64,000 bases of DNA from Flavobacterium kingsejongi (GCF_003076475.1 NZ_CP020919.1:3968001-4032000), one strand, 5' to 3'. Shown: positions 34,837 through 44,914, counted from the stretch's first letter. The notes: generated by a model from the letters alone, not told the origin. Program-made: numbers and translations.

Positions 34837-36342
34837 TTAAAAGAATCCTAATTTCTTTTTATCATAAGAAATCAGCATATTTTTAGTCTGGCGATAGTGC
34901 CCTAACATCATTTTGTGGTTTTCCCTACCAATTCCGGATAATTTATACCCTCCAAAAGGAGCGCCTGCCGGATAGGAATGGTATTGATTGATCCAAACCC
35001 GTCCCGCCTGAATGGCTCTTGGAACCTGGTAAATTTCATGTGCATCACGGGTCCACACACCGGCACCCAGGCCATACATGGTATCATTTGCAATGGCAAT
35101 AGCTTCTTCCGTCGTTTTGAAAGTGGTGACAGCCAATACCGGTCCAAAAATCTCTTCCTGGAAAATACGCATTTTATTATGCCCTTTGAATAAAGTCGGC
35201 TTAATATAGAATCCGCCGGCAAGTTCACCTTCTAAATGATTTACTTCACCTCCTGTCAATACCTCTGCTCCTTCTTCTTTTCCTAATTTAATATACGACT
35301 GGATTTTTTCAAATTGTACATTGGATGCCTGTGCGCCAATCATCGTTTTCTTATCCAGTGGGTTACCCGCTACAATAGCTTCAGTGCGCTCGATTACTTT
35401 TGCAATAAATTTATCGTAAATATCCTCATGGATCAATAATCGGGAAGGGCAAGTACAGATTTCCCCCTGATTTAAGGCAAACATCACTGCGCCTTCAATT
35501 GCTTTGTCAAAGAAATCATCATCATGATCGGCAATAGACGGGAAGAAAATATTCGGTGATTTCCCTCCTAATTCCAATGTCACCGGTATAATATTCTCTG
35601 TCGCATATTGCATAACCAGGCGACCAGTCGCAGTAGATCCTGTGAAAGCCGCTTTGGATACTTTCGGATTGGTCACTAAAGCCCGTCCGAGTTCTGCACC
35701 AAAACCATTCACAATATTAACTACTCCGGGAGGCAAAATATCACCAATCAATTCCATCAATACAAGAATCGATACTGGCGTACTTTCTGCTGGTTTTAAA
35801 ACTACCGTATTTCCGGCTGCCAAAGCTGGAGCTAATTTCCATACTGCCATCAGGATTGGGAAGTTCCATGGAATGATTTGCGCAATAACCCCTAAAGGCT
35901 CACTTAGAGCGATAGAAACCGTATTAGAGTCCAATTCGGCTATAGAACTTTCTTCGGCTCTTATAACGCCTGCAAAGTAGCGAAAATGGTCTACTACCAA
36001 TGGGATATCCGCCGCTAACGTTTCACGAACAGGCTTTCCGTTATCTATAGTTTCAACTACAGCAATATATTCCAGGTTGTCTTCAATTACCTGTGCTATT
36101 TTATTCAAGAGGTTACTTCGCTCCGTTACCGAAGTTTTCCCCCAGGTCTTAAGGGCTTCATGTGCTGCATCGACCGCTACTACCAAATCTTCCTTGCTCG
36201 ATTTTGCGGCTTTTGTAAATACTTTACCATCGATAGGGGAAACATTATCAAAATATTCTCCTTTGATAGGTGGTACAAATTTACCATTGATATAGTTATC
36301 GTATTTGGGTTTAAATTCCGGTCTTTTAAAAATATCGCTCAT
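34837..36342 (-). CDS. NAD-dependent aldehyde dehydrogenase (AldB/ExaC-like)
   Basis: 501 residues, the usual length of this class. Start at 36342 ([20 protein letters not shown]) is the family start; an in-frame ATG at 36420 would add 26 unlikely residues. Key residues are visible: IIPWNFPI (coenzyme pocket), FTGSTATGR, the general-base glutamate in [12 protein letters not shown], and the catalytic cysteine in GEICTCPSR. It oxidises acetaldehyde or other aldehydes to acids in the cytoplasm. The DUF779 gene downstream and the AraC gene across from it point to aldehyde detoxification or alcohol use. Confidence 0.92.
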   Translation of the reverse strand: MSDIFKRPEFKPKYDNYINGKFVPPIKGEYFDNVSPIDGKVFTKAAKSSKEDLVVAVDAAHEALKTWGKTSVTERSNLLNKIAQVIEDNLEYIAVVETIDNGKPVRETLAADIPLVVDHFRYFAGVIRAEESSIAELDSNTVSIALSEPLGVIAQIIPWNFPILMAVWKLAPALAAGNTVVLKPAESTPVSILVLMELIGDILPPGVVNIVNGFGAELGRALVTNPKVSKAAFTGSTATGRLVMQYATENIIPVTLELGGKSPNIFFPSIADHDDDFFDKAIEGAVMFALNQGEICTCPSRLLIHEDIYDKFIAKVIERTEAIVAGNPLDKKTMIGAQASNVQFEKIQSYIKLGKEEGAEVLTGGEVNHLEGELAGGFYIKPTLFKGHNKMRIFQEEIFGPVLAVTTFKTTEEAIAIANDTMYGLGAGVWTRDAHEIYQVPRAIQAGRVWINQYHSYPAGAPFGGYKLSGIGRENHKMMLGHYRQTKNMLISYDKKKLGFF

Positions 36343-36587
36343 AATTACAAATTTTAGTTTCACCCAAAGTTCAACTTTATAAATGCAATACAATAGCATT
36401 ATCCGACCATAAAATAGCACAAAGGGATAAGTTCACTACCAAAGGTCAATTTTTTACTATTGCCAATATAGCTTCCGTTTTAGCAATACCTAATTCACGG
36501 AATGTTATATTTAATTTTTCATATTCTAAAAATATTGGTTTATAAAATATATTTTTATAATTTGCAGTCACTAAATATTATCATATA

Positions 36588-38366
36588 ATGAATAACATAA
36601 CGCGCTTATTCGATTTTCCATACTATCAACTTGAAAAACACAAACTTCCCAACTCCCTTGTTACAAAATATGACGGGAAATGGGTTAAAACATCCACGCA
36701 GGAATATATTGACCAATCCAATACCATTTCCCGTGGCTTGCTGCGGCTTGGCGTAAAAAAAGATGACAGGATTGCAGTGATATCGTCCAGCAACCGGACA
36801 GAGTGGAATATTATGGATATTGGTATCCTCCAGCTTGCTGCCCAGAATGTCCCAGTCTATCCAACGATCTCTGAAGAAGATTACGAATACATACTGAATC
36901 ATTCCGGTGCGATTTATTGTTTTATTTCTGATAAAACAGTTTACGATAAAATCAACGCAATCCGCAATAACGTCCCAAAACTAAAGGAGATTTATGCTTT
37001 TGAAGATATTCAGGGATGTAAAAGCTGGAAAGAAATCCTGGATTTAGGGAAGGACGACAGCAATCAGCAGGAAGTGGAAACCTTAAAAGATTCCATAAAC
37101 ACAGAAGATCTTGCCACTATAATTTATACTTCCGGTACTACAGGACGTCCAAAAGGTGTAATGCTCTCCCACCAGAACATCGTATCCGATGTATTGATGA
37201 GTGCGGAAAGAGTTCCATTTGAAGCCGGAAAAAGCGTTGCCCTTAGTTTTCTGCCGGTTTGCCATATTTATGAGCGCATGATTTTATATCTGTACCAATA
37301 TTATGGGGTAGCAATTTATTTTGCTGAATCGATAGAGAAAGTAAGTGATAATTTAAAAGAAGTACAGCCGCACGTTATTACGGCAGTACCTCGATTATTA
37401 GAAAAAGTATACGATAAGATTTATGCCAAAGGCGCTGATCTGACCGGAATAAAGAAAAAACTATTTTTCTGGGCTATTGAATTAGGCCTGCAATATGAGC
37501 CTTATGGAGCCAACGGAGCCTGGTATGAATTCAAACTATCCATCGCCCGTAAATTGATTTTCAGTAAATGGAAAGAAGGGCTTGGTGGTAACCTGGGACT
37601 TATGGTTTCCGGAAGTGCGGCCATCCAACCCCGACTGGCACGCGTATTTGCTGCCGCTGAAATCCCGGTAATGGAAGGTTATGGTCTTACCGAAACTTCC
37701 CCTGTGATTGCGGTAAATGATATGCGGAACCACGGTTTCAAAATTGGTACTGTTGGGAAAGTGCTCAATGGTGTTGAAGTGAAAATTGCCGAAGATGGTG
37801 AAATCCTCTGCAAAGGGCCTAATGTTATGTTAGGCTACCTGAACGATAAAGAAAAAACGGATGAAGTTTTAAAAGACGGTTATTTTTGTACGGGCGATAT
37901 TGGTGAAGTAGACAAAGACGGCTTCCTAAAAATCACAGACCGGAAAAAAGAGATGTTTAAAACTTCCGGCGGAAAATATATTGCTCCTCAAATGCTGGAA
38001 AATGCCATGAAACAATCCCGTTTTATAGAGCAGATCATGGTGATAGGCGATGGCGAAAAAATGCCTGCTGCTTTCATTCAGCCTGATTTTGATTTCGTAA
38101 AACAATGGGCATCCCGCAAGCACCTGAATATTGGTACTACAAATGAAGAAATTGTAGGCAATAAAGAAGTCAACCAACGGGTACAGGAAGAAGTCGATGG
38201 GCTGAATCAAAAATTCGGACACTGGGAACAAATCAAAAAATTCGAACTCACACCCGACGTTTGGTCTGTAGACTCCGGGCAGCTCACCCCTACCCTCAAA
38301 CCCAAAAGAAAAGTAATCAAGGAAATGTATAAAGACTTGTATACTAAAATATATGGTACAAATTAA
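36588..38366 (+). CDS. Long-chain fatty acid-CoA ligase (AMP-forming)
   Basis: 592 residues. ANL superfamily: the P-loop-like YTSGTTGRPKG at 180-190, the adenylate-binding EGYGLTETSP, and the hinge TGDIGEVDKDGFLKITDRKKE with the C-terminal GGKYIAPQ. Large size with FadD15-like architecture points to activation of long-chain fatty acids to acyl-CoA. The neighbouring downstream genes encode MarR and beta-oxidation enzymes, which supports fatty-acid catabolism as the role. It ends at a terminator. Confidence 0.9.
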   Translation: MNNITRLFDFPYYQLEKHKLPNSLVTKYDGKWVKTSTQEYIDQSNTISRGLLRLGVKKDDRIAVISSSNRTEWNIMDIGILQLAAQNVPVYPTISEEDYEYILNHSGAIYCFISDKTVYDKINAIRNNVPKLKEIYAFEDIQGCKSWKEILDLGKDDSNQQEVETLKDSINTEDLATIIYTSGTTGRPKGVMLSHQNIVSDVLMSAERVPFEAGKSVALSFLPVCHIYERMILYLYQYYGVAIYFAESIEKVSDNLKEVQPHVITAVPRLLEKVYDKIYAKGADLTGIKKKLFFWAIELGLQYEPYGANGAWYEFKLSIARKLIFSKWKEGLGGNLGLMVSGSAAIQPRLARVFAAAEIPVMEGYGLTETSPVIAVNDMRNHGFKIGTVGKVLNGVEVKIAEDGEILCKGPNVMLGYLNDKEKTDEVLKDGYFCTGDIGEVDKDGFLKITDRKKEMFKTSGGKYIAPQMLENAMKQSRFIEQIMVIGDGEKMPAAFIQPDFDFVKQWASRKHLNIGTTNEEIVGNKEVNQRVQEEVDGLNQKFGHWEQIKKFELTPDVWSVDSGQLTPTLKPKRKVIKEMYKDLYTKIYGTN

Positions 38367-38370
38367 TTAT

Positions 38371-38401
38371 AAAAGCTCCTTATCTTTATAGGAGCTTTTT
38401 T
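38371..38401 (+). terminator. Rho-independent terminator of the acyl-CoA ligase gene
   Basis: Stem AAAAGCTCCT with AGGAGCTTTT, loop of about 9 bases, then a run of T. Confidence 0.88.
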
Positions 38402-38426
38402 TTGCCCCTTTTTATAAAAATAATTC

Positions 38427-38452
38427 TATTTATTATGCATGCATAATAAATA
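38427..38452. promoter_or_regulatory. 26-bp perfect palindrome, probable MarR operator
   Basis: A perfect inverted repeat of 13-bp arms (TATTTATTATGCA on the left) centred between 38439 and 38440. It lies 30 bases before the MarR start and overlaps the expected -33 region; a TATATTTG -7 element follows at 38459-38466. MarR dimers bind such palindromes, so autoregulation is likely; no second copy was seen before the other fad genes. Confidence 0.7.
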
Positions 38453-38458
38453 AATTAG

Positions 38459-38466
38459 TATATTTG
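38459..38466 (+). promoter_or_regulatory. -7 element (TATATTTG) of the MarR gene
   Basis: TATATTTG, 16 bases before the MarR start, just downstream of the palindrome. Confidence 0.6.
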
Positions 38467-38482
38467 ATATCACGAAATTACT

Positions 38483-38932
38483 ATGAAAGATAAAACTATT
38501 GATTATATTTTAAGAGCAACGTGGCAAGCCGTCGCAAGGATGTATAATGAACAAGCTTCAAAATACGGTGCGACGATGGCTACAGGATTTGCCTTATTGA
38601 GTATCGATAAAGACAAAGGAACGCCCTCAACTTCCTTAGGCCCTAAGATGGGTATGGAAGCAACGAGCCTCACCAGGACCCTGAAATCTATGGAAGATAA
38701 AGGACTGATCACCCGAAAAAAAAATCCGGATGATGGCCGTGGTGTATTAATGTACCTGACGAAGTTCGGGAAAGAAAAAAGAGAGCTCTCCAAAAACACT
38801 GTGCTGAAATTTAATGAAACTGTACGTCAGCACATTTCAGAAGAAAAAATGCAGCATTTCATAGAGGTATCAGAGATTATCAATGAACTGATTTCCGAAA
38901 AAAATATTTTCACAGAAGATCATAAAGAATAA
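38483..38932 (+). CDS. MarR family transcriptional regulator
   Basis: 149 residues with the MarR winged helix: GFALLSIDKDKGTPSTSLGPKMGMEATSLTRTLKSMEDKGLI is the helix-turn-helix and RKKNPDDGRGVLMYLT the wing with the conserved D-D-G-R. It is the first gene upstream of the FadN-, FadA- and FadE-like genes on the same strand, so it probably controls beta-oxidation, with an acyl-CoA or fatty acid as the possible ligand. Its own upstream palindrome suggests autoregulation. Confidence 0.92.
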   Translation: MKDKTIDYILRATWQAVARMYNEQASKYGATMATGFALLSIDKDKGTPSTSLGPKMGMEATSLTRTLKSMEDKGLITRKKNPDDGRGVLMYLTKFGKEKRELSKNTVLKFNETVRQHISEEKMQHFIEVSEIINELISEKNIFTEDHKE

Positions 38933-38994
38933 AAAAGTAAAGTTTTTCTTTAGGACGCTTTACGCAATCGATATAGAAACAAATAACAAAAAAC

Positions 38995-41385
38995 ATGAAA
39001 CGGATTATCAAAAAAGTTGCCGTTATTGGTTCAGGTATAATGGGGTCAGGTATTGCAGCCCATTTTGCGAACATCGGCTTAGAAGTATTGCTTCTTGATA
39101 TTGTTCCTCGTGAACTCACGGAAGCAGAACAGAAAAAAGGACTGACATTGGAAAGCAAAGCAGTCCGGAACCGAATCGTTAATGAGCATTTGGCAAATTC
39201 ATTAAAATCGAAACCCTCTCCTATTTATCATCCAAAATTTGCCGATCGCATTACTACCGGTAATACAACAGATGATTTACCAAAAATCGCAACGTTTGAC
39301 TGGATTATTGAAGTAGTCGTAGAACGCTTGGATATTAAACAACAGGTTTTTGAGCAAATCGAAAAGTATAGAAAACCGGGCACATTAATTACTTCCAATA
39401 CCTCCGGGATTCCAATTCACTTTATGAGCGAAGGCCGAAGTGAAGATTTTCAACAACATTTTTGTGGAACCCATTTCTTCAATCCGGCACGTTATCTGAA
39501 GTTATTTGAAATAATCCCAGGACCAAAAACCACTCCTGAAGTATTGGACTTCCTGAATGAATATGGCGAGAAATTCTTAGGAAAAACTTCTGTAGTCGCT
39601 AAAGACACTCCTGCATTCATCGGAAACCGTATTGGTATATTCGGAATCATGAGTATGTTCCACCAGGTCAAAGAGCTTGGGCTTACTATTGAAGAAGTGG
39701 ACAAGCTTACAGGTCCTGTTATCGGAAGGCCAAAATCGGCGACATTTCGTACTGTAGATGTTGTAGGACTTGATACTTTAGTCCATGTGGCAAATGGTAT
39801 TTACGAAAATGCTCCGGAAGACGAATCCCATGAATTATTCAAATTACCGGAATTCATCAACACCATGATGACCAACAAATGGCTTGGAAGCAAATCCGGA
39901 CAGGGATTTTATAAAAAAGTAGATAAGGATATCCTATCACTGGATCTTGATACACTTGAATACCGCCCGGCTAAAAAAGCATCTTTCGCGACGCTCGAAC
40001 TTACAAAAACCATTGACAAACCCATCGACCGCTTTAAAGTTCTGGTAAAAGGAACCGATAAAGCAGGTGAATTTTACCGCAAGAACTTTAGTGGCATGTT
40101 CACGTATGTCGCCAATCGCGTACCTGAAATCACAGACGATCTTTATAAGATTGACGATGCGATGAAAGCGGGATTCGGATGGGAAAATGGTCCTTTTGAA
40201 ATTTGGGATGCTATTGGTGTAGCGCAAGGAATTGCCCTGATGGAAGCAGAAGGATTGAAACCTGCAGCCTGGGTTACCGAAATGCTCGCTTCGGGTAATA
40301 AAAGTTTTTATTCTATTAAAGAAGGAGCAACCTATTATTATGATATCGCTACGAAGTCCCAGAAAAAAGTTCCGGGCCAGGATGCCTTCATTATTCTGAA
40401 TAACATCCGCGAAAGCAAAAAAATATGGAGCAACAGCGGTGCAATCATCCAGGATCTGGGAGATGGCATCATCAATCTGGAGTTTCAGTCTAAAATGAAC
40501 ACAATTGGAGGCGATGTACTCCAGGGGATTAATAGAGCCATTGATCTTGCAGAAAAAGAATTCCAGGGACTGGTTATCGGTAATCAGGCCGCTAATTTTT
40601 CTGTTGGTGCCAACATCGGTATGATCTTTATGATGGCCGTAGAACAGGAATATGATGAGTTAAATATGGCCATCAAAATGTTCCAGGATACCATGATGCG
40701 TGTACGCTATTCGGGAATCCCGGTAGTAGTCGCACCACACGGTATGACATTGGGCGGTGGCTGTGAAATGAGTATGCATGCAGACAAAGTAGTCGCTGCT
40801 GCCGAAACCTACATCGGTCTGGTTGAATTTGGCGTAGGCCTTATTCCAGGCGGCGGCGGATCTAAAGAGATGACACTCCGTGCTTCAGATACCTTCCATA
40901 AAAATGATGTGGAACTGAATGTACTCCAGGAATACTTCCTTACGATAGGAACGGCAAAAGTTTCCACTTCAGCATATGAGGCTTTTGATTTGGGTATTTT
41001 ACAAAAAGGAAAAGATGTTATCGTCGTGAATAAAGACCGACAACTCGCAGAAGCGAAGAAACACGCCCTTATCCTTGCTGATGCCGGATATACACAACCT
41101 GTAAAACGCAAAGATGTAAAAGTCCTTGGAAAACAAGCCTTGGGAATGTTCCTTGTGGGAACTGACAGCATGCAGGCTGGAAAATACATCTCGGAGCACG
41201 ATAAAAAAATTGCCAACAAACTGGCGTATGTAATGGCTGGTGGTGATTTATCAGAACCGACGCTGGTAACAGAGCAATATCTTCTGGACCTGGAAAGAGA
41301 AGCATTTCTTTCCCTGGCAACCGAAAGAAAAACCCTGGAAAGGATACAATTCATGCTTACCAAAGGAAAACCATTACGCAATTAA
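38995..41385 (+). CDS. fadN: 3-hydroxyacyl-CoA dehydrogenase/enoyl-CoA hydratase (FadN-like)
   Basis: 796 residues. The dehydrogenase domain comes first (VAVIGSGIMGSGIAAHFA at 8-25; GTHFFNPARYLKLFEIIPG) and the enoyl-CoA hydratase domain last (about 500-680; ANFSVGANIGMIF, LGGGCEMSMHADKVVAAAETYIGLVEFGVGLIPGGGGS). This HAD-then-ECH order is that of Bacillus FadN and the reverse of E. coli FadB. It performs the hydration and oxidation steps of fatty acid beta-oxidation. Followed in the same direction by thiolase and acyl-CoA dehydrogenase genes, in the order of the Bacillus fadNAE operon. Confidence 0.92.
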   Translation: MKRIIKKVAVIGSGIMGSGIAAHFANIGLEVLLLDIVPRELTEAEQKKGLTLESKAVRNRIVNEHLANSLKSKPSPIYHPKFADRITTGNTTDDLPKIATFDWIIEVVVERLDIKQQVFEQIEKYRKPGTLITSNTSGIPIHFMSEGRSEDFQQHFCGTHFFNPARYLKLFEIIPGPKTTPEVLDFLNEYGEKFLGKTSVVAKDTPAFIGNRIGIFGIMSMFHQVKELGLTIEEVDKLTGPVIGRPKSATFRTVDVVGLDTLVHVANGIYENAPEDESHELFKLPEFINTMMTNKWLGSKSGQGFYKKVDKDILSLDLDTLEYRPAKKASFATLELTKTIDKPIDRFKVLVKGTDKAGEFYRKNFSGMFTYVANRVPEITDDLYKIDDAMKAGFGWENGPFEIWDAIGVAQGIALMEAEGLKPAAWVTEMLASGNKSFYSIKEGATYYYDIATKSQKKVPGQDAFIILNNIRESKKIWSNSGAIIQDLGDGIINLEFQSKMNTIGGDVLQGINRAIDLAEKEFQGLVIGNQAANFSVGANIGMIFMMAVEQEYDELNMAIKMFQDTMMRVRYSGIPVVVAPHGMTLGGGCEMSMHADKVVAAAETYIGLVEFGVGLIPGGGGSKEMTLRASDTFHKNDVELNVLQEYFLTIGTAKVSTSAYEAFDLGILQKGKDVIVVNKDRQLAEAKKHALILADAGYTQPVKRKDVKVLGKQALGMFLVGTDSMQAGKYISEHDKKIANKLAYVMAGGDLSEPTLVTEQYLLDLEREAFLSLATERKTLERIQFMLTKGKPLRN

Positions 41386-41457
41386 ATAAAGAAACCGGAA
41401 AATGAGGTTCTCATAGTAGGACTAAATTTCTGAACGCTTTACTCTAAAAATAACATT

Positions 41458-42639
41458 ATGAAAACAGCATATATCGTAAAAGCATACCGTACTGCCGTGG
41501 GGAAAGCCCCAAAAGGCGTATTCCGATTTAAAAGACCGGATGAGCTGGCGGCAGAAACCATTCAGTATATCATGAATGAGCTTCCGGATTTTGATAAAAA
41601 ACGTATTGATGATGTCATGGTTGGAAATGCCATGCCTGAAGCAGAACAAGGCCTGAATGTAGGCCGCCTAATTTCTTTGATGGGGCTAAAAATCGAAGAT
41701 GTGCCCGGAGTTACCGTCAACCGCTATTGCGCTTCAGGATTGGAGACTATCGGGATGGCAACCGCTAAAATCCAGGCAGGCATGGCCGATTGCATTATTG
41801 CAGGAGGTGCCGAAAGTATGAGCTTCATCCCGATGGGGGGCTACAAGCCTACTCCGGATTATGCTGTCGCAAAAGAAGGAAATGAAGATTATTATTGGGG
41901 AATGGGATTAACCGCTGAAGCTGTAGCAAAGCAGTTTAACGTTTCCCGTGAGGATCAGGACGAATTTGCCTATAACTCGCACCAGAAGGCTTTAAAAGCC
42001 CAGGCAGAAGGTAAATTTGACAAACAGATCGTTCCGATAACTATTGAACAAATCTATGTGGATGAAAATGGCAAAAAAGCCACAAAATCCTATATTGTAA
42101 ATAAAGATGAAGGCCCACGTGCCGATACTTCCAAAGAAGCCTTGGCAAAATTACGCCCGGTTTTTGCTGCCGATGGTAGTGTAACCGCAGGGAACTCTTC
42201 TCAAATGAGTGACGGTGCTGCTTTTGTGATGATCATGTCAGAAGAAATGGTCAAAGAACTAAACTTAGAGCCTATTGCACGCTTAGTGAATTTCGCTTCT
42301 GCAGGTGTTGAGCCGAGAATTATGGGAATTGGCCCGGTAAAAGCCATTCCAAAAGCCTTGAAGCAGGCAGGTCTTACCCTGAATGATATCGAGCTTTTTG
42401 AATTAAACGAAGCATTTGCTTCCCAATCCCTAGCCGTAATTCGCGAGTTGGGTATCAATCCGGATATTGTGAACGTCAATGGAGGCGCTATTGCCTTAGG
42501 GCATCCACTGGGATGTACCGGAGCAAAATTATCTGTTCAGCTATTCGATGAAATGAAACGCAGGGGTAATAAATATGGAATTGTAACGATGTGTGTAGGA
42601 ACTGGGCAAGGAAGTGCCGGTGTGTATGAAATACTATAA
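41458..42639 (+). CDS. fadA: Acetyl-CoA acyltransferase (thiolase)
   Basis: 393 residues. Active-site cysteine in NRYCASGLETIG near residue 90, the GGAESMS loop, NGGAIALGHPLGCTGAK with the catalytic His, and the second cysteine in CVGTGQGSAGVYEIL. It releases acetyl-CoA from 3-oxoacyl-CoA in the last step of beta-oxidation. It follows the FadN-like gene by 72 bases on the same strand. Confidence 0.93.
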   Translation: MKTAYIVKAYRTAVGKAPKGVFRFKRPDELAAETIQYIMNELPDFDKKRIDDVMVGNAMPEAEQGLNVGRLISLMGLKIEDVPGVTVNRYCASGLETIGMATAKIQAGMADCIIAGGAESMSFIPMGGYKPTPDYAVAKEGNEDYYWGMGLTAEAVAKQFNVSREDQDEFAYNSHQKALKAQAEGKFDKQIVPITIEQIYVDENGKKATKSYIVNKDEGPRADTSKEALAKLRPVFAADGSVTAGNSSQMSDGAAFVMIMSEEMVKELNLEPIARLVNFASAGVEPRIMGIGPVKAIPKALKQAGLTLNDIELFELNEAFASQSLAVIRELGINPDIVNVNGGAIALGHPLGCTGAKLSVQLFDEMKRRGNKYGIVTMCVGTGQGSAGVYEIL

Positions 42640-42751
42640 TCCTTCACGTACTACCTCAACAAACTAAAAAATAAATAAATCAGAGGATTTCAAATGTACG
42701 AACAGGAATACTGTGATAGCATTTGGAATCTAAAATCTAAAAAAAATAAAA

Positions 42752-44542
42752 ATGGGAGCAATAACAAGAGGAGGTCAATTCCTCGTAAAAGAAACAAAAA
42801 GTGAAGACATTTTCACTCCTGAAGATTTTTCAGAAGAGCAGTTGATGATGCGTGATTCTGTAAAGGAATTTATCGATCGCGAAGTGTGGCCCCACAAAGA
42901 CCGTTTTGAAAAGAAAGACTATGCTTTTACCGAAGAGACTATGCGTAAAGCAGGTGAATTAGGCTTTTTAGGTGTAGCAGTTCCGGAAGCATATGGCGGA
43001 TTGGGAATGGGATTCGTTTCTACCATGCTGGTATGCGATTACATATCCGGAGCTACCGGGTCCTTCTCTACTGCTTTTGGAGCACATACCGGAATTGGTA
43101 CGATGCCTATTACATTATACGGTACAGAAGAACAAAAGAAAAAATATGTCCCAAAATTAGCCACTGGCGAATGGTTTGGATCCTATTGCCTTACCGAGCC
43201 TGGAGCGGGTTCAGATGCCAATTCCGGTAAGACAAAAGCTGTGTTATCTGAAGATGGTAAATATTATTCCATCACCGGACAAAAAATGTGGATTTCTAAT
43301 GCTGGCTTCTGTAGTGTATTTATCGTTTTTGCCCGTATTGGTGACGATAAAAACATTACTGGTTTTATCGTAGAAAATGATCCTGCAAATGGTATTTCCA
43401 TGAATGAGGAAGAACATAAATTAGGGATTCGCGCCTCCTCTACCCGCCAGGTATTTTTTAATGATACCAAAGTACCGGTAGAAAATATGCTGGCAGGACG
43501 TGGTGAAGGTTTTAAAATAGCCATGAATGCTTTAAATGTTGGCCGTATTAAATTGGCTGCTGCCTGTCTTGACGCACAACGTCGCGTTATTTCTGCTTCA
43601 GTAAAATATGCCAATGAAAGAGTTCAATTCAATACCCCTATTTCCAGTTTTGGTGCTATCCGCTCTAAAATTGCAGAAATGGCTACGAATATCTACGCTG
43701 GTGAAAGTGCTGCCTACCGCGCTGCCAAAAACATCGAGGATCGTATTAATGCCCGTATCTCGGAAGGCGCAACACATCAGGAAGCGGAACTAAAAGGTGT
43801 GGAAGAATTTGCCATCGAATGTTCCATCTTAAAAGTAGCCGTTTCTGAAGATATCCAAAACTGCTCTGATGAAGGAATCCAGATTTTTGGTGGTATGGGA
43901 TTCTCAGAAGACACACCAATGGAAAGTGCCTGGAGAGATGCACGGATTGCACGGATTTATGAAGGTACCAATGAGATCAACAGAATGCTTTCTGTAGGAA
44001 TGCTGATTAAAAAAGCAATGAAAGGCCACGTAGATTTATTAGGCCCTGCAATGAAAGTAGCAGAAGAATTAATGGGAATCCCTGATTTTAATACACCTGA
44101 TTACAGCGAACTTTTTGCAGAAGAAAAAGAGTTAATTGGTAAAATCAAAAAAGCATTTCTAATGGTTGCCGGTAGTGCTGTACAAAAGTACGGTCCTGCT
44201 TTAGACGAGCACCAACAATTATTAATGGCTGCATCCGATATGCTGATAGAAATTTATATGGCGGAATCTGTGATCTTAAGAACAGAGAAACTTGCAACAA
44301 ATAAAGGACAGGAAAACGTAAAAGAACAAATCGCTATGGCTCAGTTGTATTTATACAAAGCGGTGGATATTGTAAACCTAAAAGGAAAAGAAGGAATCGC
44401 TTCTTTTGCCGAAGGTGACGAGCAACGCATGATGCTAATGGGATTGCGCCGTTTTACAAAATACACCAACCTGCCTAACGTAGCAGCATTAAGAGAAACA
44501 ATTGCAAAGAAATTAATCGAGGATAATTCCTATTCCTTTTAA
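42752..44542 (+). CDS. fadE: Acyl-CoA dehydrogenase (FadE-like)
   Basis: 596 residues, larger than short-chain members and close to Bacillus FadE. FAD-dependent first step of beta-oxidation. Visible: CLTEPGAGSDANSGKTKA, MWISNAGFC, IRASSTRQVFFNDTKVP, the IFGGMGFSEDTPMESAWRDARI helix, and the RIYEGTNEINR segment carrying the catalytic glutamate. The C-terminal 150 residues form the extra helical domain found in long-chain enzymes. It follows the thiolase gene by 112 bases and ends in a terminator. Confidence 0.92.
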   Translation: MGAITRGGQFLVKETKSEDIFTPEDFSEEQLMMRDSVKEFIDREVWPHKDRFEKKDYAFTEETMRKAGELGFLGVAVPEAYGGLGMGFVSTMLVCDYISGATGSFSTAFGAHTGIGTMPITLYGTEEQKKKYVPKLATGEWFGSYCLTEPGAGSDANSGKTKAVLSEDGKYYSITGQKMWISNAGFCSVFIVFARIGDDKNITGFIVENDPANGISMNEEEHKLGIRASSTRQVFFNDTKVPVENMLAGRGEGFKIAMNALNVGRIKLAAACLDAQRRVISASVKYANERVQFNTPISSFGAIRSKIAEMATNIYAGESAAYRAAKNIEDRINARISEGATHQEAELKGVEEFAIECSILKVAVSEDIQNCSDEGIQIFGGMGFSEDTPMESAWRDARIARIYEGTNEINRMLSVGMLIKKAMKGHVDLLGPAMKVAEELMGIPDFNTPDYSELFAEEKELIGKIKKAFLMVAGSAVQKYGPALDEHQQLLMAASDMLIEIYMAESVILRTEKLATNKGQENVKEQIAMAQLYLYKAVDIVNLKGKEGIASFAEGDEQRMMLMGLRRFTKYTNLPNVAALRETIAKKLIEDNSYSF

Positions 44543-44577
44543 TTTCCGGCATCAACTTTAGTTTAGTTTGTTTAGTT

Positions 44578-44610
44578 AAACCGCCTGTATCCACAAGATC
44601 AGGCGGTTTT
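44578..44610 (+). terminator. Rho-independent terminator of the fad genes
   Basis: Stem AAACCGCCTG (44578-44587) with CAGGCGGTTT (44600-44609), loop of 12 bases, then T-rich. Confidence 0.85.
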
Positions 44611-44620
44611 CTTATACACA

Positions 44621-44651
44621 AAAACAGCTTCTCAAATAGAGAAGCTGTTTT
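44621..44651 (-). terminator. Rho-independent terminator of the lmo0937-type gene
   Basis: Stem AAAACAGCTTCTC with GAGAAGCTGTTTT, loop AAATA. It lies 30 bases past the stop of the small minus-strand gene and faces the previous terminator. Confidence 0.8.
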
Positions 44652-44681
44652 CGAAAAATTAGTTAGTTTGTTTTTAATAAA

Positions 44682-44840
44682 TTATATAGGTCGTTTTCCC
44701 TGAATAATTCTCAAAATTACAGCAATGATTGCAATTACTAATAAGATGTGTATCAGGTTCCCTGTTACAAATCCTCCAAAGAAACCGATTGCCCAAATGA
44801 TAATCAGGATGACTGCGATTGTATAAAGTAAATTTCCCAT
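44682..44840 (-). CDS. lmo0937-type small membrane protein (52 aa)
   Basis: 52 residues starting MGNLLYTIAVILIIIWAIGF with a second hydrophobic segment and a charged C-terminal end IIQGKRPI. The two-helix form with WAIGFFGGF and ILRIIQGK is that of the lmo0937/DUF5670 family of tiny inner-membrane proteins, often found in general-stress regulons. It has its own terminator and neighbours the DUF4142 gene. Function unknown. Confidence 0.85.
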   Translation of the reverse strand: MGNLLYTIAVILIIIWAIGFFGGFVTGNLIHILLVIAIIAVILRIIQGKRPI

Positions 44841-44914
44841 AATAATAGTTTTAGATTGTTATTGTTTTGTTTGATAAAGGAAGGAACTCCTTACTGCTTT
44901 AGTCGGGGTATTGA

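Noticed and set aside
40809..41381. A 190-aa minus-strand open frame in the 3' part of the FadN-like gene
   Set aside because: Ser/Arg/Cys-rich composition typical of an antisense shadow; the opposite strand encodes a well-conserved enzyme.
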